Shown: piece by piece, positions 44,066 to 52,802 of the stretch | How the letters are laid out: every line of letters begins with the position of its first letter | How positions within the stretch are numbered: position 1 is the stretch's first letter | DNA from: an uncultured bacterium | Lineage (GTDB): Bacteria; Cyanobacteriota; Vampirovibrionia; Gastranaerophilales; Gastranaerophilaceae | Direction of reading: 5' to 3' | Assembly: GCA_900551915.1 (NCBI GenBank) | Contig: URXT01000009.1 | Location: forward strand, 3,307-67,306 | Length of the DNA stretch: 64,000 bases | Notes under the pieces: generated by a model | Seen by the model: only the letters and a program-made list of their open reading frames with translations | Databases searched by the model: none | Told to the model about the DNA's origin: nothing | Made by a program: the position numbers and the translations under genes

Positions 44066-46393
44066 ATGTTAGAATTTTTGTTTGGACGAAAAGGTAAAAA
44101 TCCTCCAAAAGATGTACTCATAAACGAGATTTACACAAAATTATCCGACCATTTTGGCGTAAAAAATATTTCCGACGAGAGAAAAACTTATCTTAAAAAT
44201 ATCATGCTTAAACACGGATATTTGAATTTTCCTTACATAAAAGCGTTGGAAGAACTAACCGATGCGGAAGTTCTTTATGCGCTTCAGTACAAATGGATAG
44301 ATAACCATATATTTAATGAAGGCAAATTCAGATTTGAGGACAAACGCATAAGCGTACTTGCGCGCGACAACGTAAGAAATTCCGAATGGATAAAAAAAGA
44401 AGGCCATGACATCAAGCTGATTAACCTTGCAGGACTGAAAGACGGTAATAAAACAAAAGAAACCGGTAAATTTATGGACTGGCTGAGACAGCTTCTTATT
44501 CTTCCAACCGGAAACATTCAAAACGAAATTTTTAATACAACAATATATCTAATTCCATTTCATCCAAGAGAATTCGGGTGCGCTTATCTTCCCAAAAGCA
44601 GCGAGGTCAGCGAAAAGCTTTTTGATAAAGAGATTTACGACCTGACAGGGCTTGATGCAAAGGGTCAGGTTCAAACTTTTATCACGCTTGCACAGCTTGC
44701 AGGGTATCCTGTAATTTATGATATTCTGCCTCAGACAGGACGATTTTCAAAAGCGGTTCTGGCAAATCCGGAAATCGCAAGATGGTATGACATAGAAGAA
44801 TTAATCGAAAACTTAAAAAAACAGGTAAATTCCTTTGCAAAAATTTCAAACAATCAGCTTAAAGAGGAGCTTAAAAACAACGGAATTGAAACCTGCGACG
44901 AGGAGGACATTGAAGTTGTCAAAAATATTTATCTTCAAACTTTAAACGGCAGTGCAGGCGAGCTTGCGGAGAATTATCAAAAAATTTACAACGCCTTTGA
45001 AAAAGTGCTTGAACCATTCAAAAAACAAATGTCAAATTCTATGCTCACAAAAAATAACCAGCAAAAATTACACAAACGCGTAAGAGAAATTGTCGCTGGG
45101 GAACTTGGAATAAAAGCCGGGAAAAAACTTGAAGAAAACGACATAACAAAACAAATTGAAATAATCCAGCGGCTTATAAAAGAAGGTCTCTGGCCTGCAC
45201 CCGGCGGTGCATGGTGTTCAGCAGGCGTTCCTGTTTTCGACAAAATGAGCGAAGGCCGGGATTATCCGATATTTAAGCATTACAATTTCAAAGGCGAAGA
45301 TGTTTCCTGCTTTGCAAATTTGGACTGCCAAACTCCGTATTATTTTGCTTATCTTGAAAACGGAACATTTAACGAGCCGGTAATTGATTATTTCATCGAT
45401 TATATGCAAAAGCTTCAATCCGAATATAATTTCGACGGCTTCCGTGTTGACCACATTGACCACATTGTTGATGAGGTTTCGGAAAAAGACAAAAAACCAA
45501 TAAGCTACAGAGCGCCGCGAGTTGTTTTAAACAAACTCAACACCGCAATGAAAAATAAAATCCCGTATTTCGGCACTCTGGCAGAATATATGCTCTGGGA
45601 TGATTTTTTGAAAGAATATCACGAAGATATGAATTTCGATTTGCTCTGGGGCAACGACATCGTGTCTCAATCTTCCAAAACTCCGGAATGCATAGCTCAA
45701 GACAACAATCATCTTTCAAATTATAATGTAAATTTGAAAAAAGATAATAAATTGTCTATTCTGAAAACCTACAACAATCAAGACGGAGAATTCAGGAGTA
45801 TCGACCAGTATCCGGGTCAATTGGGTGAAAAAGGCGCACTTTTCAAATGGTTTAAATACAAATTTATGCCGGGCGGAAAGTTTGCACAGCGTCCAATGCT
45901 CTATATTGACGGCGATGAAAGCTTTACCAAAAACGGAATTGAAGGCGTTATTGGAGAAGAAATTTCAATGGCGCGCGAAAACCATTACGAATTTTACAAA
46001 AAATTCGACGCGATTGACAGATTTGTAAAACATCACAACGTAATTACGGATGGCGAAGCACAAATTATTCTTCAGGAGGATGACGGCTTTGCAGCCTGGA
46101 TGGTTTCAAAAGAGCCGATAAAATCCGCATTTCTGGTTGTTGCAAACTACAAATACCCGACCGAAAAAATTACAAAATGCGACGACAACGGAAATTCTTA
46201 CGGTGAAATCGTCAACGGCGAAGCGCTTCATAACAAAACACTTCAACTTCCGGGCGAATTCAAAATCACCTCTGAATACGTTATCGAAGATGAAAATTTC
46301 GTCAAAAAGAAATATAAAACTCAAGACAATGCAATTACAATAGAGCATCTTGAGCCTGGCGAATTCCGCCTGTTTGGAATTAAGAAGGGTTAA
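44066..46393 (+). CDS. Alpha-amylase family (GH13-like) glycoside hydrolase/transferase
   Basis: A 775-aa enzyme without signal peptide, so it acts on cytosolic alpha-glucan. The catalytic Asp lies in DGFRVDHIDHI (~457-467, nucleophile near 462), the acid Glu507 in FGTLAEYML, and a further Asp in LLWGNDIV. An unusual GGAWCSAGVPVFD segment precedes the barrel core, and about 300 residues form an N-terminal extension with no match I recognise. The start at 44066 has GGGAG 7 nt upstream. It could be a 4-alpha-glucanotransferase, or a glycosidase; sequence alone does not decide. Monocistronic. Confidence 0.78.
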   Translation: MLEFLFGRKGKNPPKDVLINEIYTKLSDHFGVKNISDERKTYLKNIMLKHGYLNFPYIKALEELTDAEVLYALQYKWIDNHIFNEGKFRFEDKRISVLARDNVRNSEWIKKEGHDIKLINLAGLKDGNKTKETGKFMDWLRQLLILPTGNIQNEIFNTTIYLIPFHPREFGCAYLPKSSEVSEKLFDKEIYDLTGLDAKGQVQTFITLAQLAGYPVIYDILPQTGRFSKAVLANPEIARWYDIEELIENLKKQVNSFAKISNNQLKEELKNNGIETCDEEDIEVVKNIYLQTLNGSAGELAENYQKIYNAFEKVLEPFKKQMSNSMLTKNNQQKLHKRVREIVAGELGIKAGKKLEENDITKQIEIIQRLIKEGLWPAPGGAWCSAGVPVFDKMSEGRDYPIFKHYNFKGEDVSCFANLDCQTPYYFAYLENGTFNEPVIDYFIDYMQKLQSEYNFDGFRVDHIDHIVDEVSEKDKKPISYRAPRVVLNKLNTAMKNKIPYFGTLAEYMLWDDFLKEYHEDMNFDLLWGNDIVSQSSKTPECIAQDNNHLSNYNVNLKKDNKLSILKTYNNQDGEFRSIDQYPGQLGEKGALFKWFKYKFMPGGKFAQRPMLYIDGDESFTKNGIEGVIGEEISMARENHYEFYKKFDAIDRFVKHHNVITDGEAQIILQEDDGFAAWMVSKEPIKSAFLVVANYKYPTEKITKCDDNGNSYGEIVNGEALHNKTLQLPGEFKITSEYVIEDENFVKKKYKTQDNAITIEHLEPGEFRLFGIKKG

Positions 46394-46455
46394 TCCTTAT
46401 TGTAAAAAATATTTAAAATATTGCTCAATTCAAGACTTTACGCTATTCTATAAGT

Positions 46456-48108
46456 ATGATTAAGCAATTGAGAATTAAGGATTATATCTTAATAGACGAG
46501 TTGTGCGCAAATTTTGATAAAGGTTTGAACGTCATAACCGGTGAAACCGGTGCAGGAAAGAGCATTCTGATTAGTGCAATTGACCTGGCGTTTGCGCCGC
46601 GCGTTTCAAAAGAAGTCATAAAAAACGGTTCTGAAAAAGCTGTAATTGAACTTACTATAGAAAATACAAAACACGATTTAAAAACGCTTTTTGACGAAAA
46701 CGGAATTGACGATTTCGGCGAAGAAATAACTCTAACAAAAGAAATTACGCAGAGTTCGGTTCGCTCGCGTGTAAACGGCACACTTGTTAATCAGGATTTT
46801 ATCAAAAATCTTCGAACGCTGTTTTTGGATATTCACTCGCAGCATCAGACATATTCATTTTTGCAGCCGAAATATCATATAACACTTCTTGATACTTATG
46901 CAAAAGAGGTTTACGGCGCAAAACTCGGTGAATACAGAAAACTCTATTCAGAATACACCGAACTCAAATCAAGGCTCGAAAAAGCAAAAAATTCGGCAGA
47001 TATCACAGAATCTCAAATTGAATTTCTGAAATTTCAGGTAAACGAAATTGAAACAGCAGAAATCCAATCCCCAATTGAAGATGACGAACTCAATGCAGAA
47101 CTGGAGGTTCTTGAAAATGCGGAGAAACTCAAAGAATTAACCGGAGCGTCATACTGGGCAATTAACGGCGACGACGGCTCAATTCTGGAGGCACTCGGCA
47201 AAATTAAACAAAACATTTTAAAAGCCGCTTCGTTTGACACAAAACTTGAAGAACTTGAACAAAGTTTGATTGAAAACATTGAAAATCTTCATGAGATTTC
47301 AAGCGAACTGAGAAACTACAGCCAAAATCTTGACAACGACACAGAACGGTTAAACGAAATTCAGGAAAGACTGTATTTGCTCGACAAACTCAAACGCAAA
47401 TACGGCGGAACTCTCGCCTCAGTGCTTGAAACTTACGAAAAACTTTCAAGCGAACTTTCTTCAATCGAATTTTCAACAAAAAACATTGACGAACTTGAAG
47501 AATTGATTGAAAAAGCCCGCAAAAACCTCTTTGAAAAAGCAAAAGAAATCAGCGAACACAGAAAAAATTATGCAAATGTTCTTTCTGTTTATATTCAGGA
47601 GCGGCTTGCCAAATTAGAGCTTCCAAAAGCCCGTTTTGAAATTTCGGTCAGAGAAAAAGACCTCTGTAATGACGGCATTGACGAAATTGAATTTTTGATT
47701 TCCACAAACGTTTCAGAGGATTTAAAACCGCTTGCAAAAGTCGCATCCGGCGGTGAAATTTCGCGTGTTATGCTTGCGATAAAATCAATTTTTGCTCAAA
47801 CTGACGACATTGATACCGTAATTTTTGACGAAATAGACACAGGAATTTCCGGCAAAGCCTCACAGAGTGTTGCTGATGAAATCGTAGAACTTTCAAAATT
47901 CCACCAGATAATTTTAATCACGCACCAGGCAATAATTGCCTCAAAAGCCGACAAACATTTTTACGTCAAAAAGTCGCAGGAGGATGAAACAAAAGTTGAT
48001 GTATATGTTTTGACCGGCGAAAACAGAATTAAAGCGCTTGCAGAACTTGCAGGCGGCGATATTAACGAACAATCAATGGAATTTGCAAAATCACTTATTG
48101 AAACATAA
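46456..48108 (+). CDS. recN: DNA repair protein RecN
   Basis: A 550-aa SMC-like ATPase for double-strand break repair. Walker A TGETGAGKSILI (~residues 30-41), DIHSQHQTYSFLQ, long coiled-coil arms from ~150 to 400, the LASGGEISRVMLAIKSI signature (~430), Walker B VIFDEIDTGISG and the HQ loop ITHQAIIA. Normal length. Monocistronic and convergent with the sigma gene. Confidence 0.95.
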   Translation: MIKQLRIKDYILIDELCANFDKGLNVITGETGAGKSILISAIDLAFAPRVSKEVIKNGSEKAVIELTIENTKHDLKTLFDENGIDDFGEEITLTKEITQSSVRSRVNGTLVNQDFIKNLRTLFLDIHSQHQTYSFLQPKYHITLLDTYAKEVYGAKLGEYRKLYSEYTELKSRLEKAKNSADITESQIEFLKFQVNEIETAEIQSPIEDDELNAELEVLENAEKLKELTGASYWAINGDDGSILEALGKIKQNILKAASFDTKLEELEQSLIENIENLHEISSELRNYSQNLDNDTERLNEIQERLYLLDKLKRKYGGTLASVLETYEKLSSELSSIEFSTKNIDELEELIEKARKNLFEKAKEISEHRKNYANVLSVYIQERLAKLELPKARFEISVREKDLCNDGIDEIEFLISTNVSEDLKPLAKVASGGEISRVMLAIKSIFAQTDDIDTVIFDEIDTGISGKASQSVADEIVELSKFHQIILITHQAIIASKADKHFYVKKSQEDETKVDVYVLTGENRIKALAELAGGDINEQSMEFAKSLIET

Positions 48109-48166
48109 AATAATAGAATTAACATCTGTAAAAATTGTAAATTCAGGCAGGCTATTTTCCAAAAGA

Positions 48167-48188
48167 AAAACCGGGTTACCCCGGTTTT
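48167..48188. terminator. Bidirectional terminator between recN and the sigma factor gene
   Basis: Stem AAAACCGGG / CCCGGTTTT with a 4-nt loop. It serves both convergent genes. Confidence 0.8.
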
Positions 48189-48194
48189 AAGAAA

Positions 48195-49175
48195 CTAATC
48201 CTCAATAAAATCCCTAAAATGTTTCAACTCCTCTTTCTCTCTGATTTTGCTAAGAGCAATATCTTCCAATTGCCTGATACGCTCTTTTGAATACCCCATT
48301 TCGCGACCTAATTGTTCCAGAGTCATTTGAGAGTAGCCGTTAATTCCAAACCGGCAGTTGATAATCTTTTTTTCGCGCTCGTTCAACGTGCTTAAAAGAT
48401 GCTCTATAGACCCTTTTAAACTGTTGTTTTTCGTCTGTTCGTCCGGAGAATTGTGTTTCTTATCCTGAATATAATCCCCAACATTCAAATCATCAGTAAC
48501 CGGAGTTTCAAGACTAATCGGCTCTTTTATAATAGATTTTCTGATTGCAGAAAGCTTTTTGGGCGGCAGTCCCATTCTTTCTGCAACTTCTGCATCGCTC
48601 GGTTCACGCCCCAATTCAAAAGAAAGCATTGTATAAACTTTTTTGTATTTTCTTATTTTATCCGCCATATGAACAGGGATTCTGATAGTGCGCGAATTGT
48701 TTGAAATTGCTCTGATAATGGTCTGTTTAATCCACCAGGTTGCATAAGTTGAGAATTTAAAATTCTTTGAATAATCAAACTTCTCAGCCGCCTTGATTAA
48801 GCCCAAAGAGCCTTCCTGAACCAAATCCATGAACAAAACACCCTGCCCGATGTATTTTTTTGCAATACTGACAACAAGCCTCAAATTTGCCTGAATAAGT
48901 TTTCTTTTTGCAATTTCCGCCTGAGTAGGTTTTCCTTCTTTTATTTGTTTTCCAAGAATTTTTTCCTCTTTTGAGGTCAAAAGTTTAACTTTACCGATAT
49001 CTTTCAAATACATTTGCAGCAAATCATCTTCATTAGCAATTGAATTGAAAGTTTTTGGCTCGCAAACGACCTCATCATCTTCTTCACTGCAAATAATATC
49101 TTCCTGCAAATAATTACTCTGAAAATCTTTAAATAAAGTTTCATTATCTTCCTGAAGCTGAACGTTTACACTCAT
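48195..49175 (-). CDS. Sigma-70 family RNA polymerase factor (RpoD-like, group 1/2)
   Basis: A 326-aa sigma factor. An acidic ~50-residue N-tail precedes region 1.2 ([20 protein letters not shown]). Region 2 has [53 protein letters not shown] in order, region 3 [13 protein letters not shown], region 4 [18 protein letters not shown] and the [24 protein letters not shown]. It lacks the long region 1.1 and non-conserved insert of E. coli RpoD, as in cyanobacterial group 1/2 sigma factors. Whether it is the housekeeping sigma or an alternative one cannot be told without the rest of the genome. Confidence 0.9.
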   Translation of the reverse strand: MSVNVQLQEDNETLFKDFQSNYLQEDIICSEEDDEVVCEPKTFNSIANEDDLLQMYLKDIGKVKLLTSKEEKILGKQIKEGKPTQAEIAKRKLIQANLRLVVSIAKKYIGQGVLFMDLVQEGSLGLIKAAEKFDYSKNFKFSTYATWWIKQTIIRAISNNSRTIRIPVHMADKIRKYKKVYTMLSFELGREPSDAEVAERMGLPPKKLSAIRKSIIKEPISLETPVTDDLNVGDYIQDKKHNSPDEQTKNNSLKGSIEHLLSTLNEREKKIINCRFGINGYSQMTLEQLGREMGYSKERIRQLEDIALSKIREKEELKHFRDFIED

Positions 49176-49281
49176 TCACATATCCTCTCTTCTTAATTTC
49201 AAAAAAATAAAAACTCTTTGATTTAAAAGACGGAAAATTTAAATTTTTGTTGCAAAATATGTCGATAAAATTTAAAAACAC

Positions 49282-49308
49282 TTGAGAAAATTAGAGATTT
49301 AATATAAT
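49282..49308 (+). promoter_or_regulatory. Putative promoter for the 49347 gene
   Basis: -35 TTGAGA (49282-49287), 15-nt spacer, -10 TATAAT (49303-49308). The spacer is short. Confidence 0.45.
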
Positions 49309-49346
49309 ATTTGCACAAACATAAATTATTAATGAAAGGTCTCAAT

Positions 49347-49994
49347 ATGCAAGTTTCTCCTATTCAATGCAACAATACTCAATCTGCAAAATCTCTTAAC
49401 TTCTGCCACAGGGCTAAAATTACACCTAGTTTTCGCACCTATAACGGTTCTTTTGAAAATATTCAAAATATAAATATTCAAAGTTGGGGTGAAAGAAACA
49501 AAATAACCTCAAATTTTGATAACTTAATGACAGCAATAAAACTTGGGGATATGTTCAAAAAAACAGAAGGGTTTGAGAAGTTATTTTCATCTTATAAAGA
49601 AAATGGATTGAAAGGTTTGTTATATCTTCTTGGCCAACCCGACGGGGATATGCTAAAACAGGTTCAGAAAGGCTCCTTCGATAATTATGGGGATCGATTA
49701 CTTGCTACCCTGCCTGACAAATCAAAATATTTATCTATCAAAAACCATGGGCCATGGGGTTTTTGGAATAATCTTCTGAACAGAAAGACAAAAAACGAAA
49801 TTGTACTGAAATTCGTTAATAATGAACAGAATAAACCATACAGTTCAATAGCTTACGGATTAGATAAAAAAGATGATTACAGAATTGCCACAAGCGGTAA
49901 TTATAATACAACTGTGACTTTTTACTCATGCAAAGACGGAATAAAAGAAGTAGAAGAGCCAAAAGTAGATTTATACTTACCGCCGGGACTATAA
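49347..49994 (+). CDS. Orphan protein with TPSF N-terminal motif
   Basis: A 215-aa protein I do not recognise. AAAGG lies 7 nt before the ATG at 49347; an in-frame upstream TTG is less likely. Residues 1-40 are Asn/Ser/Gln-rich and contain ITPSFR (25-30). The centre is helical (DNLMTAIKLGDMFKKTEGFEKLF) and the end is beta-like (YSSIAYGLDKKDDYRIATSG) with a Pro/Gly tail. No signal peptide or membrane helix. Neighbours (sigma factor, tRNAs) give no functional hint. Confidence 0.7.
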   Translation: MQVSPIQCNNTQSAKSLNFCHRAKITPSFRTYNGSFENIQNINIQSWGERNKITSNFDNLMTAIKLGDMFKKTEGFEKLFSSYKENGLKGLLYLLGQPDGDMLKQVQKGSFDNYGDRLLATLPDKSKYLSIKNHGPWGFWNNLLNRKTKNEIVLKFVNNEQNKPYSSIAYGLDKKDDYRIATSGNYNTTVTFYSCKDGIKEVEEPKVDLYLPPGL

Positions 49995-50035
49995 AATTGT
50001 GGCTGCAATTTTTACAGAGAAACCCAATTAAAAAA

Positions 50036-50108
50036 TGGAGCGTACGAGACTCGAACTCGTGACCCCGACACTGCCAGTGTCGTGCGCTACCAACTGCGCT
50101 AACGCCCC
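50036..50108 (-). tRNA. tRNA-Ala (anticodon GGC)
   Basis: Full cloverleaf on the minus strand: acceptor GGGGCGT / ACGCTCC (one G-U pair), anticodon stem CGACA / TGTCG with loop CTGGCAG, T arm ACGAG-TTCGAGT-CTCGT, discriminator A. CCA is not encoded. Confidence 0.93.
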
Positions 50109-50195
50109 ATGCGTAAAAGTATGTAATTTTCTGACTCTTTAGGGGAGAGCCCCCCCCTTCAAATTCGACATTTACCTTTGCAAAGTTTAACTATT

Positions 50196-50224
50196 AAAAA
50201 AGACCGCTTAGAACGGTCTTTTTT
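50196..50224 (-). terminator. Terminator after tRNA-Val
   Basis: Stem AAAAAAGACCG / CGGTCTTTTTT with a 7-nt loop, 2 bp past the tRNA-Val 3' end. It separates the two tRNA genes into two transcripts. Confidence 0.85.
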
Positions 50225-50225
50225 A

Positions 50226-50301
50226 TGGTGGGCGTTAGAAGACTCGAACTTCTGACCCTCTCCTTGTAAGGGAGACGCTCTACCAACTGAGCTAAACGCC
50301 C
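50226..50301 (-). tRNA. tRNA-Val (anticodon TAC)
   Basis: Minus-strand cloverleaf: acceptor GGGCGTT / AACGCCC, D stem GCTC / GAGC, anticodon stem TCTCC / GGAGA with loop CTTACAA, T arm AGAAG-TTCGAGT-CTTCT, discriminator A. CCA is encoded, unlike the neighbouring tRNA-Ala. Confidence 0.94.
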
Positions 50302-50364
50302 TTGCCTTTCGACATTTACTATCGTATCAAAAAAAATTTTGCTGTCAAGAACTTTTTTAGTAAT

Positions 50365-50649
50365 TTAGTCTTCTATTAATTTAAACCCCTCCGGTAATCG
50401 AGTTTCAACCTCTTGTATAAATTCCGAAAACGACATACCAAAGGCATTTGCGAGTTTCCACAAAGTACAAAATTGAACATCTCTTACCCCTTTTTCCAAT
50501 AACGCAATTGAGCTGTTGGCAATGTCATATTCATAACTTAAAAGCAGAATTCCTTTGTGTTTGGCGAGCCGTTTCTCTTTTATTATGCTGCCAACAACTT
50601 TCAAGAGTAATTCTTTTTTAGGATCCATAATCTTTTTGTCATTTTTCAT
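50365..50649 (-). CDS. XRE-family transcriptional regulator divergent from a pilin gene
   Basis: A 94-aa Cro/CI-type protein: LLLKVVGSIIKEKRLAKHKG, then LSYEYDIANSSIALLEKGVRDVQFCTLWKLANAFGMSFSEFI as the HTH region. It is homologous to the 36542 regulator, and like it is divergent from a pilin-like gene (50735) over an 85-bp spacer with a perfect 16-bp palindrome. The pilin partner has a premature stop, while this regulator appears intact. Confidence 0.8.
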   Translation of the reverse strand: MKNDKKIMDPKKELLLKVVGSIIKEKRLAKHKGILLLSYEYDIANSSIALLEKGVRDVQFCTLWKLANAFGMSFSEFIQEVETRLPEGFKLIED

Positions 50650-50697
50650 ATTTACAATCCTAATAAGATATGGTAAATTAGTTATAGTTAATTAAAT

Positions 50698-50713
50698 ATA
50701 TCTAATTAGATAT
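50698..50713. promoter_or_regulatory. Perfect 16-bp palindrome between XRE and pilin gene (candidate operator)
   Basis: ATATCTAATTAGATAT, 21 bp upstream of the pilin ATG. Position and symmetry fit an XRE dimer site. Its sequence differs from the 36518 repeat, as expected of pair-specific regulators. Confidence 0.65.
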
Positions 50714-50734
50714 TTTATTTTGAGGAGAATTTTT

Positions 50735-51433
50735 ATGAAAAAATTTGCATTTACGTTGGCCGAAGTTCTGATAACTTTAGGGATTATCGGAATTGTTGCC
50801 GCTATGACTCTGCCGTCACTAATAACACGCAATCAAAATAAAGCTCTTGAAGCCGGCTTAAAGAAAAATTATTCAATAATTTAACAAGCTTTTGAAATGT
50901 ATCAGGCCGAGCATGGTGAAACTTTAAAACCAGAAGATACAGGAATTAAAAAAGACGCAAACAATTTATATAATCTTATTAAACCATATTTTGCGATAAT
51001 ACATGACTGCGGAACTACATATACAAAATGTATGCCAAACCAAGGAGATAACAGTTATGCAGATAGAATATCTTCTATCTACACAACGTACAATAATAAG
51101 ACATTAAGACTAACATTACTTGACGATGGACAATTCGTTTTAAAAGATGGTAGTCTTATACTACTAGAAAACTCCTCAGACGCAACAGATCGGACACGAT
51201 TAGTTAGTGTCGATGTAAACGGTATCAACAAAAATCCAAACAGATGGGGGCACGATCTATTTACTTTTCAATTAATGGATGACGGCAGGATTTTACCTAT
51301 GGGAGCACCAAACACCACGTATATAGACAAAAACACATACTGCTCTCAAACTTCAACAGACCCGTACAACGGCATTGGATGCACATATTACGCACTAACC
51401 GATAAAGACTATTTCAACAATCTTCCGCGCTAG
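50735..51433 (+). pseudogene. Pilin-like gene interrupted by a premature TAA
   Basis: A 233-codon frame beginning [19 protein letters not shown] (GAGGAGA before the ATG). Codon 50 (50882-50884) is TAA, where the paralogue at 19446 has CAA (Gln): NYAVIQHALDMYQ against NYSII-stop-QAFEMYQ, with no length change. The rest is intact and well conserved, including D-V-N-G-I-N-K-N-P-N-R-W-G-H-D-L-F-T-F and KDYFNNLPR. A single C-to-T change therefore silenced it, recently. A product starting at an internal Met would lack the pilin signal and not be exported. Confidence 0.85.
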
Positions 51434-51452
51434 TTTGTGTTAAAATCAACTT

Positions 51453-52802
51453 ATGCATGAAAATGATATCGTTAACCTTAATATTGAAAAATTTTCAAAC
51501 CTTGGATATGGCATTGCAAAAGCCGACGGATATGTTGTGTTTGTAGAAGGTGCCTGCCCCGGGGATTTCGTCAGTGCCAAAGTGACAAAAGCAAACAAAA
51601 ATTTTGCAAACGCAAAAACAATTGAAGTTTTAACTCCATCTAAACACAGAGTTGAACCGTTCTGCGCAATGCAAAAAGTCTGCGGAGCATGCCAGCTTCA
51701 ATTTATTGATTACGATTATCAATTGGAATTAAAAAGACAAATTGTTGAAGATGCAATGCGCTCAATTGCTAATCTTGATATTGAAATTCCAAAACCAATC
51801 GCAAGTCCCGATATAAAAAAATACAGACACAAAATTCAGTATCCGGTTTCAGAGACAAAGGTTTCAAAACGAATTCTGGCGGGATATTACAAACCTCAAA
51901 CACATGAAATTGTAAACATTAAGCATTGCCCGATTCAACCTGAAATTTGTGACAGAATTGTTGATTTTATAAGAGAACATGCACTTGATTTTAAAATTTC
52001 CGGCTTTAATGAGAAAAAACATTCGGGCGACCTCCGCCATGTTGTAATACGCGCATCTGCGGGAAACGGGAAACAGCTTGTGACACTTGTTGTGAATGCC
52101 ACAAAAACTTTTGGTCGCTTAAAGGACTTTGCAACAGCTATTTTTAATGAATTTGAAGAGATTGCAGGTGTGTGCGTAAATTTTAATTCGCAAAAGACAA
52201 ACGTAATTCTCGGTAAAAAATCAGAATGCATTGCAGGTGCAGATTTTATTGAGGAAAAACTTTTAGGCAAAACTTTTACTATTGGAGCAAACACATTTTT
52301 TCAGGTAAATCCCAAAAGTGCAGAAAACATTTTCAAATATGTAAAAGATTTTATCCAAAACAATTATGAAAACCCGATTATTTTAGATGCTTACGCTGGA
52401 ATTTCGACATTCGGCATCTGCGTTTCGGATGTTGCACAAAAAGTTATTACGGTTGAAGAAAATTCTGAATCAACAGAACGTGCCAAAGAAAGTCTAAAAA
52501 TAAACAAAATCTTTAACGTTGAAATTTACAATTCAGACGCAGCAGAGTTTTTCAAAAATGAAAAGCGCATATTTGATATTTCAATTGTTGACCCGCCGCG
52601 CAAAGGCTGCACAAAAGAAGCTTTAGATGAAGTTTTGCGGCTCACAAAAGGGCATATTATATATGTAAGCTGTAATCCTGCAACTTTAGCAAGGGATTTA
52701 AAATTTCTAATTGAAAAAGGCTGCCGCGTTGAAAGCATACAGCCTTTTGATATGTTTTGCCACACTTATCATGTTGAAAATGTTGCAATAATTAAAGTTT
52801 AA
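51453..52802 (+). CDS. rlmD: 23S rRNA (uracil-5-)-methyltransferase, RlmD/RumA family
   Basis: A 449-aa SAM-dependent enzyme making 5-methyluridine in 23S rRNA (or tRNA, in the TrmA-like branch). It has an N-terminal TRAM domain (residues ~5-60), a 4Fe-4S motif with C71, C77, C80 and a fourth Cys in KHCPIQ, the SAM-binding ILDAYAGISTFGI, the VDPPRKGC loop, and the catalytic Cys region YVSCNPATLARDL. Starts 20 bp after the broken pilin gene. Convergent with the next gene, 4-bp overlap. Confidence 0.9.
   Translation: MHENDIVNLNIEKFSNLGYGIAKADGYVVFVEGACPGDFVSAKVTKANKNFANAKTIEVLTPSKHRVEPFCAMQKVCGACQLQFIDYDYQLELKRQIVEDAMRSIANLDIEIPKPIASPDIKKYRHKIQYPVSETKVSKRILAGYYKPQTHEIVNIKHCPIQPEICDRIVDFIREHALDFKISGFNEKKHSGDLRHVVIRASAGNGKQLVTLVVNATKTFGRLKDFATAIFNEFEEIAGVCVNFNSQKTNVILGKKSECIAGADFIEEKLLGKTFTIGANTFFQVNPKSAENIFKYVKDFIQNNYENPIILDAYAGISTFGICVSDVAQKVITVEENSESTERAKESLKINKIFNVEIYNSDAAEFFKNEKRIFDISIVDPPRKGCTKEALDEVLRLTKGHIIYVSCNPATLARDLKFLIEKGCRVESIQPFDMFCHTYHVENVAIIKV

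Noticed and set aside
50150..50157. Run of eight C between the two tRNA genes
   Set aside because: It is intergenic, shorter than the pilin tracts, and pairs with the nearby GGGG as a small hairpin. No leader or pilin signal follows.
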